DNA from: a virus
Length of the DNA stretch: 61,830 bases
Virus record (IMG/VR): IMGVR_UViG_3300008111_000057
Coordinates: 1-61,830 of that record
Reading direction: 5' to 3' (one strand)
The notes under the pieces are model-generated. The model ran no database searches. It was not told the origin of the DNA and saw only the letters and a program-made list of their open reading frames with translations. Positions 23,821 to 30,445 of this stretch are shown here, piece by piece. The position numbers and the translations under genes are program-made. Every line of letters begins with the position of its first letter. Position 1 is the stretch's first letter.

Positions 23821-23858
23821 AAGATCTGGGCATCCTTACGGTGTAAGTCCCAGGTCTT
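23821..23858 (+). ncRNA. spacer element family B, copy 8
   Basis: An extended 10-bp outer helix AAGATCTGGG/CCCAGGTCTT (one T-G wobble), CATCC/GGTG, then TAAGT. Most of it is a recent duplicate of copy 7, yet here the outer helix is longer. ATG at 23885. Confidence 0.7.
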
Positions 23859-23884
23859 GTCCACCAACTCAATTCAATTCAACC

Positions 23885-24070
23885 ATGGCTACCACAAACA
23901 CAAACCTCAGCTTGTTTGATCGCATCAATGTTGCACGCTGCGCAATGGAGCGTGCCCATAATAATCATTTTGATCGCGATCGTTTTGTTAGCGAGTACAC
24001 AACTGCAAAGATGTGGACTCGTTACAACTGCTACATCTCAACCACCGTTTCATTCGTGGAGCCTGACTGA
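23885..24070 (+). CDS. 61-residue protein, unknown
   Basis: MATTNTNLSLFDRINVARCA... MERAHNNHFDRDRFVSEYT, then aromatic and beta-rich to VSFVEPD. The stop codon shares one base with the start of the next gene (TGATG). Function unknown. Confidence 0.55.
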   Translation: MATTNTNLSLFDRINVARCAMERAHNNHFDRDRFVSEYTTAKMWTRYNCYISTTVSFVEPD

Positions 24071-24330
24071 TGACTGTCCTTGCTATCGAACACACATCAT
24101 TCACTGACACTCATGTCACAGTTACAGCAGTTGTTGACGACATGCGCCTACTCTATCGGGCGACTCGCTTCGAGCCTGAAGAGTGGGCTCCTGCACTGTG
24201 CACAACAACTATTGAGTTGGATCCAGAGGAACCGATTCCTCTTGACGAAGATGGCTTCTGCAGCTATCTTGATCAGCTCGATCCTCACTGGCAACTTGTT
24301 GACAACTCTGACTACGATCTAGATTCATGA
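24070..24330 (+). CDS. 86-residue acidic protein, unknown
   Basis: MTVLAIEHTSFTDTHVTVTA... beta-rich (DDMRLLYRATRFEPEEW) with an acidic second half (ELDPEEPIPLDEDGF). Its stop overlaps the ATG (24327) that once began the next gene and is now a stub. Function unknown. Confidence 0.6.
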   Translation: MTVLAIEHTSFTDTHVTVTAVVDDMRLLYRATRFEPEEWAPALCTTTIELDPEEPIPLDEDGFCSYLDQLDPHWQLVDNSDYDLDS

Positions 24331-24371
24331 TTGGTTTCTCAATTGAATTCAAACGCTGGTACTTAAAATGA
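24327..24371 (+). pseudogene. 14-codon stub of the gene now at 24886
   Basis: ATG overlaps the previous stop (ATGA) and encodes MIGFSIEFKRWYLK before TGA. This matches the first 12 or so residues of the intact gene downstream, MIGFSIEFKKFYFV (24886-25089). It is the original start of that gene, cut off when the homing endonuclease inserted. Its stop overlaps the endonuclease ATG. Confidence 0.75.
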
Positions 24372-24889
24372 AACACAAACCTATCCCAGAAGAAATTGTT
24401 GAATACTTAAAAGTTGATTTAACAATTCCACATGGATTACGTTGGATCAAGCTAGTACCAAACAATAACAGGTGCAAAGTTGGAGATCCAGCTGGATCAA
24501 AATGTTCTAATGGTAAATATAATTTACATTACAAACGAATTAAATACTACAATCATCGAATAATTTTTTATCTTCAAAACAATTTAGATCCGGATTATTA
24601 TCAAGTAGATCATAAGATTCATGATGATAATACAGGAGAACTTCGCTTGGCAACCCATCAGCAAAATCATTTTAATCGTAGATCTTGTATTGGTTCTTCT
24701 TCTAAATACAAAGGCGTTTCATGGCATGCAAAAGACAAACGATGGGAAGCACGAATAGGATTTAACAATGAAATTATTTACATTGGTAAATACATAAATG
24801 AAGAAGATGCTGCAATAGCTTATAACCATGAGGCTATAAAGCTTTTTGGTGATTATGCTTTTATTAACACATTAGCAGAATGTCAATGA
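24368..24889 (+). CDS. HNH homing endonuclease with AP2 DNA-binding domain
   Basis: 173 residues. Residues about 55-100 contain an HNH core (YKRIKYYNHRIIFYLQNN, then DYYQVDHKIHDDNTGELRLA and HQQNHFNRR). Residues about 112-168 form an AP2-type domain (SSKYKGVSWHAKDKRWEARI; IYIGKYINEEDAAIAYNHEA). Such enzymes cut allelic DNA and spread into it. The gene is clearly AT-richer than its neighbours, a sign of transfer. It overlaps both flanking frames by 4 nt (ATGA at each end) and is bordered by duplicated target sequence. Confidence 0.85.
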   Translation: MKHKPIPEEIVEYLKVDLTIPHGLRWIKLVPNNNRCKVGDPAGSKCSNGKYNLHYKRIKYYNHRIIFYLQNNLDPDYYQVDHKIHDDNTGELRLATHQQNHFNRRSCIGSSSKYKGVSWHAKDKRWEARIGFNNEIIYIGKYINEEDAAIAYNHEAIKLFGDYAFINTLAECQ

Positions 24890-25089
24890 TTGGATTTTCC
24901 ATTGAGTTTAAAAAGTTTTATTTTGTACTGCGTGGTCCCAAGGGTCGAGTGTATCTGGCAACTGGCTTTGCTAAACGCATGCCAGTCATAATACTGACCG
25001 GTGATTACATACTGGAGCAGTGCATCGGCACATGGCCTGGTGATGAGACTGACGAAGAACTTCTTGATCAGTTGAAAGACATCCGCTAA
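24886..25089 (+). CDS. 67-residue protein restored downstream of the homing endonuclease
   Basis: MIGFSIEFKKFYFVLRGPKG... VYLATGFAKRMPVIILTGDY ending LLDQLKDIR. The first codons repeat the stub at 24327 at protein level with many synonymous changes, so the endonuclease apparently brought its own replacement 5' end. The ATG overlaps the endonuclease stop. Function unknown. Confidence 0.65.
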   Translation: MIGFSIEFKKFYFVLRGPKGRVYLATGFAKRMPVIILTGDYILEQCIGTWPGDETDEELLDQLKDIR

Positions 25090-25094
25090 TTAAC

Positions 25095-25121
25095 CGTCCT
25101 GGGCATGACGTTAAACTGCCT
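25095..25121 (+). ncRNA. H-type pseudoknot leader, family C, copy 1
   Basis: Stem 1 CGTC (25095) with GACG (25107); stem 2 GGCA inside loop 1 with TGCC (25117-25120); linker TTAAAC. 24 nt before the ATG at 25145. Confidence 0.7.
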
Positions 25122-25144
25122 ATTCTACTTACTCATTTAACCCA

Positions 25145-25444
25145 ATGGAAATCAATTCTCCAACACCTCCTTTAGATCTTGTCAATGATTGGATGACACA
25201 TTGGTATGACGATAACCAAACAGATGACACGCAACCGCTGTATATTGCAACTAAAGCTTCAATGTGGGGCGCAATCTGGGGTGCTACCAATGCTTTGGAA
25301 ACAGCCATCCAAGACACGGCACCTGTTCATTGGCGCGTAGCTGGTGGGGCAGAAGATGGCCAACAGGTAGTACGTGTTATTGATTTAATGGAATGGCTTG
25401 CACAGTTCCGTAAAGAATACGAAGAAAAGATGTCTTGTAATTAA
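25145..25444 (+). CDS. 99-residue protein, unknown
   Basis: MEINSPTPPLDLVNDWMTHW... YDDNQTDDTQPLYIATKAS, a Gly/Trp-rich middle (MWGAIWGATNALETAIQDT) and a charged helical end. Many cyanophage small proteins share the 'vndWm..W' type of start. Expressed behind a family C pseudoknot. Function unknown. Confidence 0.6.
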   Translation: MEINSPTPPLDLVNDWMTHWYDDNQTDDTQPLYIATKASMWGAIWGATNALETAIQDTAPVHWRVAGGAEDGQQVVRVIDLMEWLAQFRKEYEEKMSCN

Positions 25445-25449
25445 TCAAC

Positions 25450-25476
25450 CGTCCTGGACATGACGCTAAACTGTCC
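25450..25476 (+). ncRNA. H-type pseudoknot leader, family C, copy 2
   Basis: Stem 1 CGTC (25450-25453) with GACG (25462-25465); stem 2 GGACA (25456-25460) with TGTCC (25472-25476); linker CTAAAC. It precedes the PcfJ-like gene start by 23 nt. Confidence 0.75.
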
Positions 25477-25499
25477 ATTCCACTTACCTACACTACACC

Positions 25500-27239
25500 A
25501 TGCAATTCGCTCTGCCTTCCAATCTTCAGACTGAACTCTTGGCTTATGATCCAAAGCTCAAGGCTTTGGCTAAGCAAGCCAACAAACCAGAAGCCAAGAA
25601 ACCGACGTATCCACTTGGCAAGATTCCTTGCTTGATACCAACACACATTGTGCGTGAAGCCGATCAGCAAGATGCAATTGCTCAGATCAATCAGCGTCCA
25701 GCACCACAGCGTTATCAAGTCTTTACTACACCTGTAGATGTAGCAACACCACAGGCTAGGCTCAAGGTCATTGCCATCCTGTATCACTACGAACAGGTGT
25801 GGTATGCAGCATGGTTACCTTCTAAGCAAGAGAAGGATCAGTATGTGTACGGTCATGCGTATGCATTCAAGAACACATCAGCTACACAGAAGACTGCACC
25901 AAATTGGATATGGAATAGCAAAGATGATTGCGTTGTCCACGACATTGGTCGTGGCTCACAACTCTTTGTCTACACCAATACAGCAACCATAGAAGATATC
26001 CGCGAAAAAGATTACGATAGCTGGCGTAGTTATCCATGGCGAGCAGGTAACCTTTACTGCCAGAAGGGTTATACAATTCGTGATACTGTTGTTAATGAAT
26101 TTGATAACAGCCTGCGGGAAAATCTCCCAACATGGGAAGATTCCCGTGGATTGTTTGATCGCATACGCTGCAAGAATATCTTTGATGCAGCAAACATACC
26201 GTCAATGATGTCAAAGCATCTTGATGAAACTCAAGGCTTGACTGTTGATAACTTCATTGCTGCTTCACTTGCATTCAAAGAAGAACACGGCTATAGCTCA
26301 TTAACGTATTCTGTTGTCACAAAGATTCAGCACATTGTTACTAAACCTGCCATCAAGAAACTATTGCAAGCAGAGTTAAACCGTAGCATTGATGCATATA
26401 ATGATCCCAATAACAAACACCAGCAACCTATTAGGCAAGGCTTTGCAACTTTTGTGCAGATCCTTAACTCAATCGAGTGGATTGATTCCATCTGGCCAGA
26501 CTGCCCTATTGATTACTATCAGACTTATTTCAAAGAACTTAAGTATCTTCGCTTGACTGAAGTGCGTCTACGCAGTGGGGCTACACAAGAGCCTTGTTTA
26601 ATCGACTGGTTACGTGAGCACATGCCTATTGCATCACTGTTTACAATCATGCGTAAGTACTTGGACAAACAACTTACTGAATACAATGGTCGCTGGGTTG
26701 ACAGCGATGTTGGGTACCAGCGTCAACGCTTTGGTGAACTCAACGATACATTCTCCATGATGCTTAAGATCCTTCATGTTGGTAATACATTGGAGCCACC
26801 GAAGCGTTGGCGTCTGACCGAGTTCCATGACTACGTACAATCCGAAGCATGGAAGATCCAGAATCCAAAGGAGTCCCTACGTCAAGATCTATTTCCTGAA
26901 CCCATCAAAGTCACACGTCTTGATAGGGTATGGACATTCTTTCAGCCTGTTGACACACATCAACTATCCATGTGGGGGCAAGCCGTACGCAACTGCGTTG
27001 GCTCTGCATCCCACTATGCGGATGACATCAAGAAACGTAAGCACTTCATTGTGTTATGTATGATTGATAACAAGCCCACCTTCACAATTCAATTGGTTGT
27101 GGACCAGGGTATGATGTCAGTCAAGCAGATTGCTGGCGTTGGCAATCGCAGTCTTGACTCAATAGAACGCAACGATTACACGGAAGCCTTCCGTGAGGTC
27201 TTGCAATTGCGTGAATCTGAGCTAAGCTCTAAGAGCTGA
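25500..27239 (+). CDS. PcfJ-like protein
   Basis: 579 residues. The C-terminal region, at about residues 490-560, has the pattern of PcfJ-like proteins found on plasmids and phages: AVRNCVGSASHYADDIKKR, then HFIVLCMIDNKPTFTIQL and VKQIAGVGNRSL. The N-terminal 450 residues are not recognised. PcfJ was described from a conjugative plasmid and its biochemical role is unclear; phage copies are common. Produced behind a family C pseudoknot, followed by a terminator-like hairpin. Confidence 0.65.
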   Translation: MQFALPSNLQTELLAYDPKLKALAKQANKPEAKKPTYPLGKIPCLIPTHIVREADQQDAIAQINQRPAPQRYQVFTTPVDVATPQARLKVIAILYHYEQVWYAAWLPSKQEKDQYVYGHAYAFKNTSATQKTAPNWIWNSKDDCVVHDIGRGSQLFVYTNTATIEDIREKDYDSWRSYPWRAGNLYCQKGYTIRDTVVNEFDNSLRENLPTWEDSRGLFDRIRCKNIFDAANIPSMMSKHLDETQGLTVDNFIAASLAFKEEHGYSSLTYSVVTKIQHIVTKPAIKKLLQAELNRSIDAYNDPNNKHQQPIRQGFATFVQILNSIEWIDSIWPDCPIDYYQTYFKELKYLRLTEVRLRSGATQEPCLIDWLREHMPIASLFTIMRKYLDKQLTEYNGRWVDSDVGYQRQRFGELNDTFSMMLKILHVGNTLEPPKRWRLTEFHDYVQSEAWKIQNPKESLRQDLFPEPIKVTRLDRVWTFFQPVDTHQLSMWGQAVRNCVGSASHYADDIKKRKHFIVLCMIDNKPTFTIQLVVDQGMMSVKQIAGVGNRSLDSIERNDYTEAFREVLQLRESELSSKS

Positions 27240-27248
27240 AGCCACAGC

Positions 27249-27285
27249 AGGGGCATCCTATCCTCGTAAATGGGATGCCTCTTTA
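27249..27285 (+). terminator. hairpin with short T run
   Basis: AGGGGCATCC pairs with GGATGCCTCT over 10 positions (one G-T wobble), followed by TTTACC. It lies between the PcfJ-like gene and the next start (27289), so it may act as an attenuator or stability element rather than a full terminator. Confidence 0.5.
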
Positions 27286-27288
27286 CCT

Positions 27289-27498
27289 ATGGACTACACC
27301 GATGACCAACTACTTGCCATGGCCATGGCCAACATTGGTGAGTACATTACGGACAACTCACCGCAGTACATCTTGATTGAAGAAGATCCTCGCAATGAGG
27401 ATGACTACGATAGCTGGACTTACGGAATGGAAGTCCTGCCTCAAGATCACACTTGGCAGTCAGATTCAATTGACGTAAGCCCAAGTGAGGCCGACTAG
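27289..27498 (+). CDS. 69-residue acidic protein overlapping a tRNA gene
   Basis: MDYTDDQLLAMAMANIGEYI... very acidic (EEDPRNEDDYDSW), ending SPSEAD. Its TAG stop (27496-27498) is made from bases 8-10 of the tRNA-Leu that starts at 27489. Function unknown. Confidence 0.6.
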   Translation: MDYTDDQLLAMAMANIGEYITDNSPQYILIEEDPRNEDDYDSWTYGMEVLPQDHTWQSDSIDVSPSEAD

Positions 27499-27564
27499 CC
27501 CAACGGCAGAGGCAAGCGACTTAAAATCGCTACAGTCCCGGTTCGAATCCGGGGTCGGCTACCA
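27489..27564 (+). tRNA. tRNA-Leu (anticodon TAA), short variable loop
   Basis: 76 nt including encoded CCA. Acceptor GGCCGAC/GTCGGCT (one G-T pair), D arm GCC/GGC with GG in the loop, anticodon stem AGCGA/TCGCT with loop CTTAAAA (anticodon TAA), variable loop ACAGT, T arm CCCGG-TTCGAAT-CCGGG and discriminator A. It is a canonical cloverleaf, but bacterial leucine tRNAs normally carry a long variable arm, which is absent. Its first 10 nt overlap the upstream gene. Confidence 0.9.
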
Positions 27565-27582
27565 ACTCAACACACTACACCA

Positions 27583-27942
27583 ATGGACATCATTCGTTCG
27601 ATCAAGTGCCTTATTCCTGAGTTCCATGCCTTCAGTGCTGAGGACAGGGGCTATCACGTTGGTGCTACCTGGACTGACGACCAGGGGTTGCGTGACTATC
27701 ACAACGTTGAACTCAAGTACACACGCAACTCAGAACGTCTAGCGCTCCAAGGCAAGCAGCAGCCTGATGGCAGTTGGCTTTACATTGAACCCAATGGTCG
27801 TTGCCATGTCATGTCAGCAGAGCGTGCTGCTCACTTCATGGCCCAGGCACAGGCACAAGCTCAGATCCTGGAACAAATGTTACAGAACATGAACACAGAT
27901 GGAGGCGATGGAGTGGTAGACACCACTGCGATAACTGTGTAA
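27583..27942 (+). CDS. 119-residue protein, unknown
   Basis: MDIIRSIKCLIPEFHAFSAE... a beta-rich region (DRGYHVGATWTDDQGLRDYH; PDGSWLYIEPNGRCHVM), then a Gln/Ala/Met-rich helix. Starts 18 nt after the tRNA, so it may be released by tRNA processing. Function unknown. Confidence 0.6.
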   Translation: MDIIRSIKCLIPEFHAFSAEDRGYHVGATWTDDQGLRDYHNVELKYTRNSERLALQGKQQPDGSWLYIEPNGRCHVMSAERAAHFMAQAQAQAQILEQMLQNMNTDGGDGVVDTTAITV

Positions 27943-27966
27943 GATCATCTAGCCAAGGACTACTCA

Positions 27967-27986
27967 GCCCCTGCGTAAGCGGGGGC
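27967..27986 (+). ncRNA. GNRA tetraloop hairpin before a start codon
   Basis: GCCCCTGC and GCGGGGGC pair over 8 positions (one T-G wobble) around GTAA. It is very stable and ends 8 nt before the ATG at 27995, close enough to affect ribosome entry. Confidence 0.55.
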
Positions 27987-27994
27987 CTTCCTTC

Positions 27995-28315
27995 ATGACA
28001 AACGATTCTATTGATCTTGACCTTGTTGACCAAACCATTGCACTGATACCAGAGCAAGCCTGGACTCAAGTGAGACAAGCAATTATTACAGCCTTAGTTG
28101 ATAACATGCCTGGCTTTGCACTTGAGAAGTTGACAGGTACTTATGATGGCTTCGATCGTGCAGAAGAGATTCTGTATGACTACTATCAACTTCCTGCTTT
28201 AAAACAAGATCTTATTGTTGATGCATTCAGTATCATGGGTGCATTCAATTGCCTCGAACTACTTAGCTCATTGAATCTTACTGAAGATGAATTGCAGACA
28301 ATGCAACAGCAGTAA
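27995..28315 (+). CDS. 106-residue acidic helical protein, unknown
   Basis: MTNDSIDLDLVDQTIALIPE... AWTQVRQAIITALVDNMPG, helical throughout, acidic, ending DELQTMQQQ. The last 29 nt overlap the next gene in a different frame. Function unknown. Confidence 0.65.
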   Translation: MTNDSIDLDLVDQTIALIPEQAWTQVRQAIITALVDNMPGFALEKLTGTYDGFDRAEEILYDYYQLPALKQDLIVDAFSIMGAFNCLELLSSLNLTEDELQTMQQQ

Positions 28316-28622
28316 CACACGCGTTACTTGTACTGAACATCTGGGACCTGATGTAACCAAACGCTATTGTCGTTGTCTTGATTGTGGTTGCAAGTTCCGT
28401 ACTGTTGAACGGTACGAAGTTGCTAAACCAATTCCATTAAAAGCCTACAAACCTATTGGTACCAGGAATGGAAACTCTTTCTTGACTGACAATGATGTGT
28501 TGATGATTCGTCATCTACATCAGAAAGGATTGAGCAATGGTCAGATAGCAATACGCTATGACACTGCTCGCAGTACAATCTCACGTATTGTCAACTACAA
28601 AACTTACACCAACATCAAATGA
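28287..28622 (+). CDS. zinc-ribbon plus helix-turn-helix DNA-binding protein
   Basis: 111 residues. The N terminus has CRQC (residues 3-6) and CLDCGC (about 30-35), a likely zinc ribbon of the 'C..C...RYRRCLDCG..F.T.E' kind found in NrdR-like and phage regulators. The C terminus has RNGNSFLTDNDVLMIRHLH then IAIRYDTARSTISRIVNYK, a resolvase-type helix-turn-helix related to the gene at 19611. It probably regulates phage or host transcription. Confidence 0.7.
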   Translation: MNCRQCNSSNTRVTCTEHLGPDVTKRYCRCLDCGCKFRTVERYEVAKPIPLKAYKPIGTRNGNSFLTDNDVLMIRHLHQKGLSNGQIAIRYDTARSTISRIVNYKTYTNIK

Positions 28623-28948
28623 CACAACAACACCCGATCACCCCACTACCGAAGCTATTCCAGAGGTGGTCAGAACAGTTTGAAGCAGGGAGACCACTCT
28701 ATGCAATGTTTGAAGATATTTACAGAGCAGGAGCAGACGCTGAGCTGGAGGCGTGCTGTGAGTGGTTACAGGATCCTGATCTCAATGTAGACACTTACAA
28801 ACTCCGCGCCGCACGCCGTCCTCAGCCGCCGAGCCTCAAGGAACAGGCGCTTGCTCTTGTCGAGCAGCACGAAGATGGTTGGCGACCGTCGCCCAAAGAT
28901 TGGGACACCCTTCGTCGTGCCCTTGAACAACTTCCCGACAACAACTAA
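28619..28948 (+). CDS. conserved cyanophage-type protein, paralogue 1
   Basis: 109 residues. HPITPLPKLFQRWSEQFEAG..., core AGADAELEACCEWLQDPDLN, then RRPQPPSLKEQALALVEQ and end TLRRALEQLPDNN. Strongly related to the gene 29258-29605. Start overlaps the previous stop (ATGA). I recognise the 'HPITPPPELvqqW...ELEACCEW' pattern as common in cyanophage and cyanobacterial small proteins; function unknown. Confidence 0.75.
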   Translation: MTQQHPITPLPKLFQRWSEQFEAGRPLYAMFEDIYRAGADAELEACCEWLQDPDLNVDTYKLRAARRPQPPSLKEQALALVEQHEDGWRPSPKDWDTLRRALEQLPDNN

Positions 28949-28956
28949 TTACTACA

Positions 28957-29256
28957 ATGACAACCAAGCGACAATTTGATTACAAGATTGGTGACCGTGT
29001 TGCTGAACGTCCCAAACCCCATGGGATCTACACAAACAACCAACAAACAAGAGAACGTATCTCTCAATACAGGAGCCAGCGGTATGGTGAAGTAGTTGGT
29101 ATCAACTACAAGAACAACTCACGTGGTGCCACCCAAAAGTTCTTGCTTGTTCGTTGGGATCATTTACCTAGCCCAACTGAACATGCCACTGCACGCATCT
29201 GTCCTGTGTCAGCGCTAGAACGTCTGACCAAAGAAGTCCTTGTCCCTGGCGAATGA
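28957..29256 (+). CDS. 99-residue basic protein, unknown
   Basis: MTTKRQFDYKIGDRVAERPK... GEVVGINYKNNSRGATQKFL, then LVRWDHLPSPTEHATARIC. It is beta-rich with a pattern 'GDRV...GeVvgi......VrWd', like small SH3/KOW-type barrels. Might bind nucleic acid. Tentative. Confidence 0.6.
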   Translation: MTTKRQFDYKIGDRVAERPKPHGIYTNNQQTRERISQYRSQRYGEVVGINYKNNSRGATQKFLLVRWDHLPSPTEHATARICPVSALERLTKEVLVPGE

Positions 29257-29257
29257 C

Positions 29258-29605
29258 ATGACACAAGAACACCCAATCACCCCACCGCCTGAACTGGTGC
29301 AGCAGTGGGTAGACGCTTACTTTGGCGGTGGAATCTCCCATGTAGACCTCGCTGCCCAAGCTGCCCAATGGGGCGCGGACCAGGAGCTGGAGGCGTGCTG
29401 TGAGTGGATTGACTCCTTTCAAAACAAATTTGTTTATGCCCATGATCTTCGTCTTGTCCGCCGCCCCAAGGCGCCGAGCTTGAAGAAACAGGCACTGGAA
29501 GCTTTGACATCTGCACCTGGGCCTGACTATCCCATTGTGATGACAATGCTTAACGCTGATCAACATGCCCTAATCCGCCGCGCCTTAGAGCAACTCGATG
29601 ACTGA
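29258..29605 (+). CDS. conserved cyanophage-type protein, paralogue 2
   Basis: 115 residues from MTQEHPITPPPELVQQWVDA. Core WGADQELEACCEWIDSF and RRPKAPSLKKQALEAL, end LIRRALEQLDD. Clear paralogue of 28619-28948, with one gene between them. Start set at 29258, two nt after the previous stop. Function unknown. Confidence 0.75.
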   Translation: MTQEHPITPPPELVQQWVDAYFGGGISHVDLAAQAAQWGADQELEACCEWIDSFQNKFVYAHDLRLVRRPKAPSLKKQALEALTSAPGPDYPIVMTMLNADQHALIRRALEQLDD

Positions 29606-29807
29606 AAACCAAATCCACTTTATACGTGGTTGCTGTACAACAATCCTTGCCTTTGCAGCTACTGGTTTAATCGCTGCAATCTTTTTGTCACCTGATGAAC
29701 CTAAGAACAACTCTAAGTTTGAAGTCATTGATCAGTACGAAGGTTGTTCAGTAATCCGTTACACTGATCCCACATCTCGCTGGCATTACTTCCTTAAGTG
29801 CTCATGA
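29598..29807 (+). CDS. 69-residue membrane protein, unknown
   Basis: MTENQIHFIRGCCTTILAFA..., one hydrophobic segment (TILAFAATGLIAAIFLS, residues about 14-30), then a small soluble domain ending HYFLKCS. The C-terminal pattern 'vidqyeGcsViRytd......yFlkC' is typical of small phage membrane-anchored proteins. Overlaps the previous gene and thyX. Confidence 0.6.
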   Translation: MTENQIHFIRGCCTTILAFAATGLIAAIFLSPDEPKNNSKFEVIDQYEGCSVIRYTDPTSRWHYFLKCS

Positions 29808-30445
29808 ACGTACAACTTGTTTGGGCAACGCCCAATGCAGAGGAAATGATCACGCGCATGGCACGCGTCTCTGCACCAAAGAACCAAGACAACATGGATA
29901 CCGCACCCAAGTTGTTGCGTTATCTGATTAAACATCAGCACTGGTCACCGTACGAGATGGCCAATCTCTGTGTTGAAATCAACACAACACGTGCAATCTC
30001 ACCGCAGATCCTTAGGCATCGTTCCTTCTCATTCCAGGAATTCAGTCAACGTTACGCAGATACCAGTGAACTTGGCTCAGCTATTATTCCTCATCTGCGT
30101 CGACAAGACTTTAAGAATCGTCAAAACAGTATTGATGATTTGTCTGCTGATGCAATCAGTGGTTATTACCGCCGCATTAGCAAGTTGTATGAAGACGCTG
30201 AACATCTCTACCGCGAGATGGTTAGCAGCGGCGTTGCAAAAGAATGTGCCAGGTCCATCCTGCCACTTTCAACACAGACCCGTCTCTTCATGAATGGCAC
30301 TATCAGATCTTGGATCCATTATCTACAACTGAGGACTCATGAATCAACCCAACTCGAACACAGAGAAATTGCAGGAACAATTAAAGGAATCTTCTGCAAA
30401 GAATTCCCAATCATCGGAGAGGCTGTGTTCTCAACAGATCAATGA
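29804..30445 (+). CDS. thyX: flavin-dependent thymidylate synthase ThyX
   Basis: 213 residues. Makes dTMP from dUMP using FAD, NADPH and methylene-tetrahydrofolate. The ThyX signature RHRSFSFQEFSQRY (RHRxxSxxxxSxR) lies near residues 71-84. SPYEMANLCVEINTTRAISP and HYLQLRTHESTQLEHREIAG fit the substrate and FAD regions. The start at 29804 overlaps the previous stop (ATGA). It supplies thymidylate for phage replication and fits the neighbouring replication genes. Its 3' end overlaps the next gene by 107 nt. Confidence 0.95.
   Translation: MNVQLVWATPNAEEMITRMARVSAPKNQDNMDTAPKLLRYLIKHQHWSPYEMANLCVEINTTRAISPQILRHRSFSFQEFSQRYADTSELGSAIIPHLRRQDFKNRQNSIDDLSADAISGYYRRISKLYEDAEHLYREMVSSGVAKECARSILPLSTQTRLFMNGTIRSWIHYLQLRTHESTQLEHREIAGTIKGIFCKEFPIIGEAVFSTDQ

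Noticed and set aside
19553-23858. Family B elements as glutamine (glnA/Downstream-peptide) riboswitches, which also precede small genes in cyanobacteria and cyanophages
   Set aside because: The order CAUCC..GG..AAGU is superficially similar, but the diagnostic GGAAGUAGG segment and its expected arrangement are missing. I left them as unassigned RNA elements; an Rfam covariance search would decide.
16584-23858. CRISPR array, because of regularly repeated spacers
   Set aside because: The repeats are separated by genes of differing length, not by short unique spacers, and vary by compensatory changes.
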